DNA from: Pseudodesulfovibrio tunisiensis
Lineage (GTDB): Bacteria > Desulfobacterota > Desulfovibrionia > Desulfovibrionales > Desulfovibrionaceae
DNA: 64,000 nucleotides
Reading direction: 5' to 3'
Assembly: GCF_022809775.1 (NCBI RefSeq)
Contig: NZ_CP094380.1
Location: 124,001-188,000, forward strand
Part shown: positions 45,273-53,870 of the stretch, one piece after another
Layout of the letters: each line of letters opens with the position of its first letter
How positions within the stretch are numbered: the stretch's first letter is position 1
Made by a program: the position numbers and the translations under genes
Notes under the pieces: generated by a model
Database searches by the model: none
Told to the model about the DNA's origin: nothing
The model's input: only the letters and a program-made list of their open reading frames with translations

Positions 45273-45539
45273 TTATTCCGGACAAACTGCTAGCAGATTG
45301 AACGGTTTATACCCGTTGTCGGGGTTCTCGGCATAGCGGCAGCCCAGACGGGAACCGTCGCGTTTACCTTCGATGTCGTGCGAGGAGCCGTCGTAGTGCG
45401 GGCATTTGTCGTTGTTGCAGACCAGCACCACGTCCCAGCCGCTTGCGGGCGGAGCCACCCAGGGGTCCAACTGGCTTCCGCAATGCGGGCAGGTCCGTTC
45501 CTCGAATTGATATACATGTCCGCGGTAAGTAAATTCCAC
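45273..45539 (-). CDS. small zinc-ribbon protein of unknown function
   Basis: 88 residues with a CPHC pair (residues 17-20) and a C-x4-C pair (CNNDKC near 42), the layout of a zinc ribbon, followed by a CRYAENPD region with single Cys near the end. I do not recognise a family. It starts at GTG 45539 with AGGAG 6 bases upstream. It is downstream of darP on the same strand and is followed by its own terminator. A DNA, RNA or protein-binding role is possible. Confidence 0.75.
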   Translation of the reverse strand: MEFTYRGHVYQFEERTCPHCGSQLDPWVAPPASGWDVVLVCNNDKCPHYDGSSHDIEGKRDGSRLGCRYAENPDNGYKPFNLLAVCPE

Positions 45540-45631
45540 GTTATGCTCCTTGTCGGCGTTGTCTGTTGATGTCTGACGCGCTAATCATGATAAGTCGCTT
45601 TTTCCCCGGGTCAAGTCCGGGGGGAGCGATT

Positions 45632-46222
45632 TTATGCATTTCCCGGGAGTTGCGGTGTTTCGTCCGGAGTTTCCGGCGCTTCCGCTTCCACTCCGTCCCC
45701 GAACTGTTCGTGCAGATCGCGCAGCATGCGGAAAAGGTCGCGCGACTGCTTGGGCGATTTGCCCTTGGCCTTTTCCTTGCGGGCTCCGAGAACCAGTTGT
45801 CGCAGTCGCTGGCCATCCATGTCCGGATAGCGTTCGTAAAGCTGGCTGAGCAGGATGTCGTCTCCGTCCAGAAGCTGGTCGCGTTCACGTTCCACGGCAT
45901 GGAAGGCAACGGTTCCGGCCTGACGAATCTGATGGGCCTGGTCCACGAGTTCCCGGACATGGTCCACATCCGCGTTGCGCATGAGTTTGCCGATGTATTG
46001 CAGGTGTCTGCGCCGGGCTTCGTGTTTGCTGATCTTGTACAGGGCGAGCAGGGCGTCGCGCAGGTCGTTGGGGAGTCCGGCCTTGCGCACGGCATCCTGA
46101 CCGAGTTCGGCCAGAGCTTCTCCGAGCTGCTGCAATTCCGTCATTTCCCGTTTGAGCTGGGAACGGCTCGGCTTGTCGTATTCCAGATTGTTGAATTCCT
46201 CGGGCGGCCTCGGCTTCATCAT
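45632..46222 (-). CDS. darP: ribosome-associated protein DarP/YjgA (DUF615)
   Basis: 196 residues with the DUF615 core (PSRSQLKREMTELQQLGEALAEL; KHEARRRHLQYIGKLMRNADVDHVRELVDQ). In gammaproteobacteria this protein associates with late 50S assembly intermediates. Two tandem ATG codons occur at 46222 and 46219; GGAGGA touches the first and lies 3 bases before the second. Its start overlaps the upstream lipoprotein stop (TGATG region), so it is the last gene of the Mla-type operon, an odd partner for lipid transport. Function here is inferred from family only. Confidence 0.88.
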   Translation of the reverse strand: MMKPRPPEEFNNLEYDKPSRSQLKREMTELQQLGEALAELGQDAVRKAGLPNDLRDALLALYKISKHEARRRHLQYIGKLMRNADVDHVRELVDQAHQIRQAGTVAFHAVERERDQLLDGDDILLSQLYERYPDMDGQRLRQLVLGARKEKAKGKSPKQSRDLFRMLRDLHEQFGDGVEAEAPETPDETPQLPGNA

Positions 46223-46839
46223 TCCTCCAGTCCGGCCGCGGCCAGATCGGTTTCAAGCTGTTCGAATATTCGCGTCACTCCCGTACTCATGGCCGAAACC
46301 AGAGCTTCGGTCGACGCGTTCGTCGTGGGGATGCGTTCGTCGTAACTGGCCGAGAAGACGATCTCGTTGTGACCGCTTGCCTCGTCCACCACATGGAACT
46401 GCATTTTCACCACGGCATCAGTGCGGCCCTCGGTATAGTCGCCGTACAGCTCGTTGACAAGACCTTCCAGAGTCAGACCGGGCATGGCCAGACTGCCCGG
46501 GGAAACAATATGCTCGAATCGTCCGGATATGCGCAGCCATTCCCGCAGTTCCTGAGTGAGCATGCTGCCGGGAGCAATGAAGAACAGGTTGTAGAAATCG
46601 GATTGCACGCGGCCATTGTCCGAGCGGTAGATGATTTCGCGTCCGCTGTACATGTCCGAGGTTTCGAGTCGTCGTACCTTGAGCGTGGGCATGCTCGCCG
46701 TGATTTCCGGGGCAGCCTGCCGGGTAGCGGAAAGCTGGTAGTAATGCTTGTCCAGCGGCTTGCTGTCGAGCTTGACGCATCCGGCGGCCAGCGCGGCCAG
46801 CGCCGCGAGCGCAACGATGAGGGACAGGTGTCTGTTCAT
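46219..46839 (-). CDS. ABC-type transport auxiliary lipoprotein (MCE-associated)
   Basis: 206 residues. A signal peptide ends in a lipobox (LAAGC, Cys21), so the protein is probably a lipoprotein of the outer or inner membrane. The mature part is like the PqiC / ABC-transport auxiliary family that accompanies MCE transporters. It lies between mlaD and darP, overlapping darP, so it likely works with MlaD/E/F in moving phospholipids between membranes. Confidence 0.83.
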   Translation of the reverse strand: MNRHLSLIVALAALAALAAGCVKLDSKPLDKHYYQLSATRQAAPEITASMPTLKVRRLETSDMYSGREIIYRSDNGRVQSDFYNLFFIAPGSMLTQELREWLRISGRFEHIVSPGSLAMPGLTLEGLVNELYGDYTEGRTDAVVKMQFHVVDEASGHNEIVFSASYDERIPTTNASTEALVSAMSTGVTRIFEQLETDLAAAGLEE

Positions 46840-46938
46840 GTTCGCATACCTTTGGCAGTCTGTTGAAAGGCGACAATCTTCAGCATTGCCTCTCGTCCTT
46901 TCCAGACGGATTGCCTTTGTGATTCCTTCGGCAGCCTG

Positions 46939-48090
46939 CTACGGGGTTTCCGGCACCGTCTGTCTGGGCGGCTGGCCAAACAGCACGCCTGACGGATAGC
47001 GCTTGGCATCTCCGCTCAGTTCCTTGATGTTGTCCATGACTTCCCGCACATCGTTGATGATGGCGTGAATGTTGCCTTCCTCGGTGGCCACCACGCCGTT
47101 CAGCCTGTTGACCAGTCCGTGCACCTTGCCCACGGCGATGGTCAGTTCCTGGGAAGCCCGGGAAATGTTTTCCAGAGTGGGACCGATCTTGGACATGGCC
47201 TTGTCCACTCTCGGGTCGGCCAGATTGCGTTCCAGAGCCGCAGCCGCGGTCTTCATGCTCGCCATGGCGAGTTTCGCCTCGCTGGCAGCCTGCACGATGT
47301 CGTTGCGCGAGTCCTCGACAATGGATCGGATGCCGGCGACGGCCCGGGTTGTTTCCGGAATCAGCTGTTCCGTGGCCGGGTCGCTCAGGATCTCGTTCAC
47401 CCGGGCAAGCAGCGTGTGGGTTTCCGCCATGATGTCCAGAAGCCTGCGTCCGGCCTTCTGTGCGCCCTTGGTCTTGAGAAATTCGCGGATGCTGCCCACG
47501 ATTTCCTTGGCGTCGCCCACGATCTTTTCCAGATCTTCCTTTTTCAGGCTGCTCAGGGTGCTGCTGATGGAGGCCACAGCCTGTTCCACTCGGTTCAGTG
47601 TGCTGGGCACGGCCGGAATGTAGGTGTGTTTCGGCTTCCATTCAATGGGCAGTTCGGCGTCTCCGTCGTCCGGGAAATAATCGACATTCAGGAAAATCTG
47701 TCCGGTCAGGCCGAGAGTTGCGGGCCGGACCCGGAGACCCTTGGCAACCTCCTGACTCATTACCTGCTTGAATTCCTTTTCCGTGGCAATGCCGACCTGA
47801 CCGGGATCGATTTCGCATTCCACGTACACGTAGCGCAGGTCGCTTCCCGCTGCCTGCACGTATTCCCCGACCACGAAGCCGATGTGTGCCACGCGGCCGA
47901 TGCTCACGCCCTTGAGCTTGACCGGCGATCCCACTTCCAGTCCGTTCACGGACTCGTTTATGTAGGTTTCCATGAGATAGTCGGTCTTGAAGTATCTGCC
48001 TGCCCCCAGAATGATGATCACGGCAAGAAAGAGAATCGTACCGGTGATCGTGAACAGGCCGAGCTTGAAATAGTCCGTCTTGCGTATCAT
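46939..48090 (-). CDS. mlaD: MCE-domain substrate-binding protein MlaD
   Basis: 383 residues. One N-terminal membrane span (about 8-30) anchors it to the inner membrane; the periplasmic MCE domain (about 35-140, ESVNGLEVGSPVKLKGVSIGRV) binds lipid. The rest is a long helical stretch with repeated hydrophobic heptads, a likely extended periplasmic needle. The MCE domain of such proteins usually forms a hexamer. The ATG overlaps the mlaF stop by four bases. Confidence 0.92.
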   Translation of the reverse strand: MIRKTDYFKLGLFTITGTILFLAVIIILGAGRYFKTDYLMETYINESVNGLEVGSPVKLKGVSIGRVAHIGFVVGEYVQAAGSDLRYVYVECEIDPGQVGIATEKEFKQVMSQEVAKGLRVRPATLGLTGQIFLNVDYFPDDGDAELPIEWKPKHTYIPAVPSTLNRVEQAVASISSTLSSLKKEDLEKIVGDAKEIVGSIREFLKTKGAQKAGRRLLDIMAETHTLLARVNEILSDPATEQLIPETTRAVAGIRSIVEDSRNDIVQAASEAKLAMASMKTAAAALERNLADPRVDKAMSKIGPTLENISRASQELTIAVGKVHGLVNRLNGVVATEEGNIHAIINDVREVMDNIKELSGDAKRYPSGVLFGQPPRQTVPETP

Positions 48091-48899
48091 GTCGCATCCC
48101 TCGTGGTCGGGCTCGAGCCTTTTCCGGTAACGTGCGCGGTTCCGGTCTGGCGATGAAAGAATCGGTGTACCAGGGCATTGTCCGAGGTGTCCCGGAGTTG
48201 CTGTGGCGCGCCTTCGGCCACAATGCCTTTTGTCTGTCTGTCGAGCATGATGACCCTGTCCGCGATGTTGTAGATCGAGTCCAGTTCGTGGGACACGATG
48301 ACAAAGGTGATTCCCAGAGTGCGTGACAGGTTCAGGATGAGTTCGTCCAGCTCGGCCGAGGTGATGGGGTCGAGCCCGGCGCTTGGTTCGTCCAGAAACA
48401 GGATGTCCGGGTCCAGAGCCATGGCCCGGGCAATGGCAGCACGTTTGCGCATGCCGCCGCTGATGGCCGAGGGCATCTTGTAGACCGCCTGTTCCAGATT
48501 GACCATGGCCAGCTTGCTCTTGGCAATGGTCGTCATGGCCTCGCGCGGCAGGTTCGTGAATTCCTCCAGAGGCAGGATCACGTTCTGGAGCAGGGACATG
48601 GATCCGAACAGCGCACCCATCTGGTACATCACACCGAACCGCTTGATGATTTCCAGCCGTTCCGACGGGGATGCGGACACCATGTCCTGTCCGTAGTAGA
48701 GCACCTGGCCGCCGATCGGATCATACAGGCCGATCATGTTCTTGAGCAGGGTGGACTTGCCGCAGCCCGAGCCTCCGAGGATGATGAACACTTCGCCCGG
48801 ATTCACATTGAAGCTGACGTTGTCCAGCACCACGGAGTCGTCGTAGCCGCAGGTGAGGTTCCTGACCTTGATGATCGGTTCCGAGCCTTGCGTGTTCAT
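48087..48899 (-). CDS. mlaF: lipid-transport ABC ATPase MlaF
   Basis: 270-residue ABC ATPase driving the Mla permease. Walker A GGSGCGKSTLLKN, Q-loop, signature AISGGMRKRAAIARAM, Walker B ILFLDEPSAGLDPI and switch His in IVSHELDS are all present. It lies between mlaE and mlaD with a 2-base gap to mlaE and a four-base overlap with mlaD. The ISGGM signature variant is usual for MlaF. Confidence 0.94.
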   Translation of the reverse strand: MNTQGSEPIIKVRNLTCGYDDSVVLDNVSFNVNPGEVFIILGGSGCGKSTLLKNMIGLYDPIGGQVLYYGQDMVSASPSERLEIIKRFGVMYQMGALFGSMSLLQNVILPLEEFTNLPREAMTTIAKSKLAMVNLEQAVYKMPSAISGGMRKRAAIARAMALDPDILFLDEPSAGLDPITSAELDELILNLSRTLGITFVIVSHELDSIYNIADRVIMLDRQTKGIVAEGAPQQLRDTSDNALVHRFFHRQTGTAHVTGKGSSPTTRDAT

Positions 48900-48901
48900 G
48901 C

Positions 48902-50041
48902 CTATATCCCCAGATAGTAGAAAGCCACGGCGAATATGCCGTCCGCAAAGGCGATGAGGATGATGCCGGAAACCACGGCGCTGGTGGTGGACAGGCCCAC
49001 AGCGCTCGGACCGCTCCGGGTCTGCATGCCGCGCAGACAGCCGACCCCGGCCACCAGCGTGCTGAAGGCCACGGCCTTGAACATGCCGCTCCAGAAGTCA
49101 GCATAGTCCACGTAGCTCATGACCCGCGAAGTGTAGGTGACCAGCGGATAGTTCATGGAAAGCATGACCAGCGCGCCGCCAACCAGACTTGCCAGATTGA
49201 AGAAAAGCGTCATGAGCGGGACCATGATCACCGAGGCCAGAAGTTTGGGTACCACCAGAAATCGCATGGGAGACAGTCCCATGGTTGTCAGCGCATCGAG
49301 CTCTTCGTTGATCTTCATGGTGCCGATTTCCGCAGCAAAGGCGGACCCGGATCGGGCTGCGAGCAGGATGGCCGTGACCAGCGGTCCCATTTCCCGGAAC
49401 ATGACCAGCCCGAGCATGTTGGGAACGTAGATTTCCGCAGCAAAGCGCTGGAGGCTGGTGGCGGTCTGGAAGGACATGATCAGGCCCATGAGAAATCCGA
49501 TCAGGGCAATGATGAACAGGCTGTCCACGCCTACCCGGACGCAGGAGAGCAGCACGTCCTTCCAGCGCACTTTCGAGGGGTGGGCCAGCACCTGCCCCAT
49601 GATGCACAGGGATTCGCCCACAAAGCTGATCATTTCCCGTGATTCATTGAGAAAGGTGTCTGCTGCCGCGCCCACGCGCTCGGCCATGGTCCGTCGTTCC
49701 GTTGCCTCGCGATCCCATTTGGGCAGGTCGCAGGCCCATGTCATATCCAGAAGGCGTTGGTATTCTTCGCGAAGTCCGTTGAGACTGAGCTTCCCACCAG
49801 CGAGTGCGGCTTCCTCCCTGAGTTTGAGCAGCAGGGCAACGCCCGATCCGTTCAGGTAGGCCAGTTTCGAGCAGTCGGCTTCGACTCTGGAAAATCCGCC
49901 TTTGCGTATCGGCCCCAGTGCATCGTTCCACACCGCAGCCGTGCCCGTGGCGTCGAACGCGCCGGAAAGCGTGATTCGGAGCGTGTCGCCGCTGGGCGTG
50001 GAGGTCACTGACGCGGGAGAATATGTTGCGGAGCCGTCCAT
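48902..50041 (-). CDS. mlaE: Mla permease MlaE fused to an N-terminal STAS domain
   Basis: 379 residues. Residues about 15-105 look like a STAS domain (RITLSGAFDATGTAAVWNDAL; LAYLNGSGVALLLKLREEA), the fold of MlaB. Residues about 150-379 are the MlaE-type permease (IIALIGFLMGLIMSFQTATSLQRFAAEIYVPNMLGLVMFREMGPLVTAILLAARSGSAFAAEIGTM). ATG 50041 has AAGGA 5 bases upstream. The E. coli system has separate mlaB and mlaE genes; here one chain does both. First gene of the mla operon. Confidence 0.92.
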   Translation of the reverse strand: MDGSATYSPASVTSTPSGDTLRITLSGAFDATGTAAVWNDALGPIRKGGFSRVEADCSKLAYLNGSGVALLLKLREEAALAGGKLSLNGLREEYQRLLDMTWACDLPKWDREATERRTMAERVGAAADTFLNESREMISFVGESLCIMGQVLAHPSKVRWKDVLLSCVRVGVDSLFIIALIGFLMGLIMSFQTATSLQRFAAEIYVPNMLGLVMFREMGPLVTAILLAARSGSAFAAEIGTMKINEELDALTTMGLSPMRFLVVPKLLASVIMVPLMTLFFNLASLVGGALVMLSMNYPLVTYTSRVMSYVDYADFWSGMFKAVAFSTLVAGVGCLRGMQTRSGPSAVGLSTTSAVVSGIILIAFADGIFAVAFYYLGI

Positions 50042-50166
50042 GCTGTTCCTTGTTGCGGAAAAAAAGAGCCGTTCGGGCCGGACACTGCCGAATACCGAAT
50101 GTATCCAATGATCTTGAAAAAGGAAAGTGGCCAATTGTTTCCGGTGTATCAGGTGCCCGGCATATG

Positions 50167-50195
50167 TTGACAAAAATACCGAAGAACAATATTCA
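50167..50195 (+). promoter_or_regulatory. promoter of the Lrp-type gene
   Basis: Perfect TTGACA (50167-50172), 17 bases, TATTCA (50190-50195). Transcription would begin near 50202, only about two bases before the ATG at 50204. Confidence 0.6.
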
Positions 50196-50203
50196 TTTTT
50201 GTT

Positions 50204-50680
50204 ATGAACAAAAGAAAGATTGACGATCTGGATCTTAAAATTCTGAACATCATTCAGAGTGACGGCAAGGTTTCCAACGCGGAAATCGCCCGGCAGGTGG
50301 GCAAGGCCCCGTCCGCCGTGCTGGAGCGGGTTCGCAAGCTGCGCAAGCGCGGCGTGATCAGGGGCTATGAATGTATCGTGGACCACAAGGCCCTGGGAAG
50401 AGGGCTGACCGCGTTTACTTCGGTGAACGCGGACGAGGCCGTGGGGTCCGCAAGCATCGGGGATCGACTGGCGCAGTTCCCCGAGGTGCTCGAAGTCCAT
50501 TACACTGCGGGCCGGGATTCCTATCTGGTCAAGGTCCGTGTGGAGGATACCGAGGCATTGCAGGGCGTTCTGGCCAAGTTTGGTGCCGTGCCCGGCGTGC
50601 GCGACACCAATTCCACCATCGTGCTTACCACAGTCAAGGAGTCCCGAGTCATTCCGCTTGATATCGAATCCGAAGACTGA
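50204..50680 (+). CDS. Lrp/AsnC-family regulator, probable putA control
   Basis: 158 residues: winged helix-turn-helix (about 5-60, DDLDLKILNIIQSDGKVSNAEIARQVGKAPSAVLERVRKLRKRGVIRGYE) and an RAM ligand-binding domain (about 70-150, ending VLTTVKESRVIPLDIESED). It lies 25 bases before putA on the same strand and no terminator is seen between, so it probably senses proline or another amino acid and controls putA and itself. No ribosome site precedes the ATG, and the promoter lies so close that the mRNA may be leaderless. Confidence 0.9.
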   Translation: MNKRKIDDLDLKILNIIQSDGKVSNAEIARQVGKAPSAVLERVRKLRKRGVIRGYECIVDHKALGRGLTAFTSVNADEAVGSASIGDRLAQFPEVLEVHYTAGRDSYLVKVRVEDTEALQGVLAKFGAVPGVRDTNSTIVLTTVKESRVIPLDIESED

Positions 50681-50705
50681 CAGCCACACATGAGAGAGGG
50701 TACCG

Positions 50706-53700
50706 ATGACCGTTGAGACTGCTGGACTCGATTCCAGAATCATTGCGCGCGGCAAGGAATTCTTCAAGGCCATTTCCGGGGAATCCCCTTCCATCTTCAA
50801 CAAGGGGTGGTGGACCGGCAAGGTCATGGACTGGGCCATGCAGAACGAGGACTTCAAGGTCCAGATGTTCCGGTTCGTGGACGTGCTGCCCTATCTGAAC
50901 ACGTCGGAATCCCTGTCCCGTCACATCGAGGAATACTTTGCGGGCGAGGATGCGGACAACATTCCCGACGTGCTCAAGTGGGGTGCCACCAAGACCAAGA
51001 TCGGCGGCGGACTCGTGGCCCGGGTGCTGAACAGGACCATCCGTTCCAACATCGAGAGCATGGGCCGCCAGTTCATCATCGGCGAGGATGGAAAGGAGGC
51101 GGTCAAGGGCATTCGCAAGCTGCGCAAGGACGGATTCGCGTTCGTGCTCGACCTGCTGGGCGAGGCCACGGTGAGCGAGGAGGAGGCGCAGGCCTATCTC
51201 GACGGATACATGGAGATTCTGGACGCGGTGGACGCGGAGTTCCGCAAGTGGCCGCCGCTGGACGGCGGTGTGGATGATCTGGATTGGGGGCATGCGCCCG
51301 GAATCAACGTGGCGGTCAAGCCTTCGGCCTTTTATTCCCAGTCCAAGCCCGTTGATCCGGAGGGCACGGTGCAGGGCATGATGGACCGCATCGAGCCGGT
51401 GTATCGCAAGGTCATGGACATGGGCGGCTTCATGTGCATCGACATGGAGCAGCTCAAGTACAAGGAACCCACCATCGAGCTGTACAAGCGGCTGCGCACC
51501 AAATATCCGGATTATCCGCATCTCGGCATCGTGTTTCAGGCCTATCTCCGGAGCACGCCGGACGACGTGGCCTCGTTTCTGGCGTGGGCGCGGGAGGAAA
51601 AACTGCCCGTGTCCATACGGCTGGTCAAGGGCGCGTACTGGGATTACGAAACCGTGCTGGCCAAGCAGAACGGCTGGGAAATTCCGGTCTGGACCCACAA
51701 GCCCGAGTCCGACATCTGCTACGAGCGCGTGGCCAACCTGATTCTCGAAAATCATGAAATCTGCCATTTCGCGTGCGCATCGCACAACATCCGCACCATA
51801 TCCGCAGTCATGGAAATGGCTCGTTCCCTGAATGTGCCCGAGGAACGCTATGAGTTTCAGGTGCTCTACGGCATGGCCGAGCCTGTGCGCAAGGGCTTGA
51901 AAAAGGTCGCCAAACGCGTGCGGCTGTACTGCCCGTACGGCGACCTGATTCCGGGCATGGCGTATCTGGTGCGCCGCCTGCTGGAGAACACGGCCAACGA
52001 ATCGTTTCTCAAGCTGACCTTTGCGGACGAGGCCGACATGGATCGGCTGCTGGAAAATCCCGAGGAAACCCTCAAGCGCCAGTTGTCCGTATCCTGTCGA
52101 AAAAGCAGTGGCAGGAAGGATGTGCTAGGTCCGTTTCGCAATTTCCCTCCTGCGGATTTCACCATTTCGTCCCAGCGCGAGGGATTTGTCGAGGGCCTGA
52201 AACAGGTCCGCGCGGGACTCGGCAGGAAATATCCCCTGTTCATTGGCGGACGCGAAGTGGAAACTTCGGACACCATTGCTTCCTGCAATCCGGCTGATCC
52301 GTCCGAGATCATCGGTACGGTTTGTCAGGCCGGCGTGAACGAAGTGGACGAGGCCGTGCGTGTCGCCTCCAAGGCCTACCTGACGTGGCGCGACGTGCCG
52401 CCCCGCGAGCGGGCCGAATATCTGCTCAAGGCCTCGCAGTATCTCAAGGACAACATTCATGAACTGTCATCGCTTCAGGTGCTGGAAGTGGGCAAGCAGT
52501 GGGATCAGGCGCAGGGCGACGTGGCCGAGGCCATCGATTTTCTGGAATACTATGCCCGGGAAATGATCCGGCTGGGCGAGCCGCGTCGCATGGGCAACGC
52601 TCCCGGCGAGATGAGCAGACTGTTCTATCAGGGCAAGGGCGTTGCCGCAGTCATTGCGCCGTGGAATTTCCCGCTTGCCATCTCCATGGGCATGACTTCG
52701 GCGGCCATCGTGTGCGGCTGTCCCGTGGTGTACAAGCCCGCAGGTTTGTCGTCCGTGGTCGGTTACGGTCTTGTGCAGGCCTTTCGCGCGGCCGGGTTGC
52801 CGGACGGCGTGTTCAACTACTGCCCGGGCCGGGGATCGGTCATGGGCGACTATCTGGTGGAGCACCCGGACGTGGCGGTCATCGCCTTTACCGGGTCCAT
52901 GGAAGTGGGGCTGCGCATTCAGGAAAAGGCGGCCAAGGTCCAGCCCGGCCAGCAGCAGTGCAAACGGGTCATCGCGGAAATGGGGGGCAAGAACGCCATC
53001 ATCATTGACGATGACGCTGATCTGGACGAGGCCGTGCTCGGGGTGCTGTATTCCGCATTCGGATTCCAGGGCCAGAAATGTTCGGCCTGCTCACGCGTCA
53101 TCGTGCTGGATGCCATCTATGATCGCTTCGTGCATCGGTTGCGCGAGGCTGCCGGATCCATCAGGTTGGGGCCTGCCGAGGACCCGGCCAACTACATGGG
53201 GCCCGTGGTGGACAAGGGCGCACAGGAAAACGTGCTTCGTTATGGCAGGATAGCCGAGGAGGAAGGCACGGTTCTGGTCAGGCGTGAGGTTTCCGATGAG
53301 TTGCGGGTCAGCGGGTGTTACGTGCCGCTGCTCATCGTGGAGAACATTCTGCCCGGGCATCGCATTGCTCAGGAAGAGGTGTTCGGCCCGGTGCTGTCCG
53401 TGATGCGTGCCAAAGACATGGATCAGGCTCTTGAATGGGCCAATTCCACCCGGTTCGCCCTGACCGGCGCCATTTATTCCCGCAGCCCGAACAATCTGGA
53501 GCGTGCCTCCCGGGAATTCCGCGTGGGCAACCTGTATCTGAACAAGCCGTCCGTGGGCGCGCTTGTGGAACGGCATGCCTTTGGCGGATTCAAAATGTCC
53601 GGGGTGGGCTCCAAGTCCGGCGGCCCGGATTATCTGCTCCAGTTTCTTGATCCGCGTCTGGTCTGCGAAAATACCATTCGCCGGGGATTCGCGCCCATCG

Positions 53701-53726
53701 AGGATTCCGACGACTGGATACGTTGA
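50706..53726 (+). CDS. putA: bifunctional proline dehydrogenase / P5C dehydrogenase (PutA type)
   Basis: 1006 residues that oxidise proline to glutamate in two steps. The N-terminal half (about 90-430) is the FAD proline dehydrogenase (EGTVQGMMDRIEPVYRKVMD; RLVKGAYWDYE; YEFQVLYGMAEPVRKGL; VRLYCPYGDLIPGMAYLVRRLLENTANESF). The C-terminal half (about 490-985) is aldehyde dehydrogenase, with catalytic Glu758 (AEMGGKNA) and Cys792 (GQKCSAC), 34 apart as usual. It lacks the N-terminal DNA-binding domain of enteric PutA, which fits an upstream Lrp regulator. Start ATG 50706 follows GAGAGGGTACCG. Confidence 0.95.
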   Translation: MTVETAGLDSRIIARGKEFFKAISGESPSIFNKGWWTGKVMDWAMQNEDFKVQMFRFVDVLPYLNTSESLSRHIEEYFAGEDADNIPDVLKWGATKTKIGGGLVARVLNRTIRSNIESMGRQFIIGEDGKEAVKGIRKLRKDGFAFVLDLLGEATVSEEEAQAYLDGYMEILDAVDAEFRKWPPLDGGVDDLDWGHAPGINVAVKPSAFYSQSKPVDPEGTVQGMMDRIEPVYRKVMDMGGFMCIDMEQLKYKEPTIELYKRLRTKYPDYPHLGIVFQAYLRSTPDDVASFLAWAREEKLPVSIRLVKGAYWDYETVLAKQNGWEIPVWTHKPESDICYERVANLILENHEICHFACASHNIRTISAVMEMARSLNVPEERYEFQVLYGMAEPVRKGLKKVAKRVRLYCPYGDLIPGMAYLVRRLLENTANESFLKLTFADEADMDRLLENPEETLKRQLSVSCRKSSGRKDVLGPFRNFPPADFTISSQREGFVEGLKQVRAGLGRKYPLFIGGREVETSDTIASCNPADPSEIIGTVCQAGVNEVDEAVRVASKAYLTWRDVPPRERAEYLLKASQYLKDNIHELSSLQVLEVGKQWDQAQGDVAEAIDFLEYYAREMIRLGEPRRMGNAPGEMSRLFYQGKGVAAVIAPWNFPLAISMGMTSAAIVCGCPVVYKPAGLSSVVGYGLVQAFRAAGLPDGVFNYCPGRGSVMGDYLVEHPDVAVIAFTGSMEVGLRIQEKAAKVQPGQQQCKRVIAEMGGKNAIIIDDDADLDEAVLGVLYSAFGFQGQKCSACSRVIVLDAIYDRFVHRLREAAGSIRLGPAEDPANYMGPVVDKGAQENVLRYGRIAEEEGTVLVRREVSDELRVSGCYVPLLIVENILPGHRIAQEEVFGPVLSVMRAKDMDQALEWANSTRFALTGAIYSRSPNNLERASREFRVGNLYLNKPSVGALVERHAFGGFKMSGVGSKSGGPDYLLQFLDPRLVCENTIRRGFAPIEDSDDWIR

Positions 53727-53769
53727 CAGGCGGTTTCCGGAACAGCAATTATCGGTGTTGAATGAAATG

Positions 53770-53808
53770 AAGGCCCGGGCAATGAATGTTGCCCGGGCCT
53801 TTGGTTTC
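53770..53808 (+). terminator. putA terminator (weak T-tract)
   Basis: 13-bp stem AAGGCCCGGGCAA/TTGCCCGGGCCTT with a TGAATG loop, followed by TTGGTTT. Confidence 0.75.
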
Positions 53809-53870
53809 GCCTTCGACGACCAGAAAAAGGAGAGAAAAGTTTTGTGGCCATCGCGCTGGTGGGCTGTGGG

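Noticed and set aside
48902..50857. A 651-residue reading of the mlaE gene that starts far upstream
   Set aside because: The extra part crosses the divergent Lrp gene and its promoter; ATG 50041 has a good ribosome site and begins the STAS domain.
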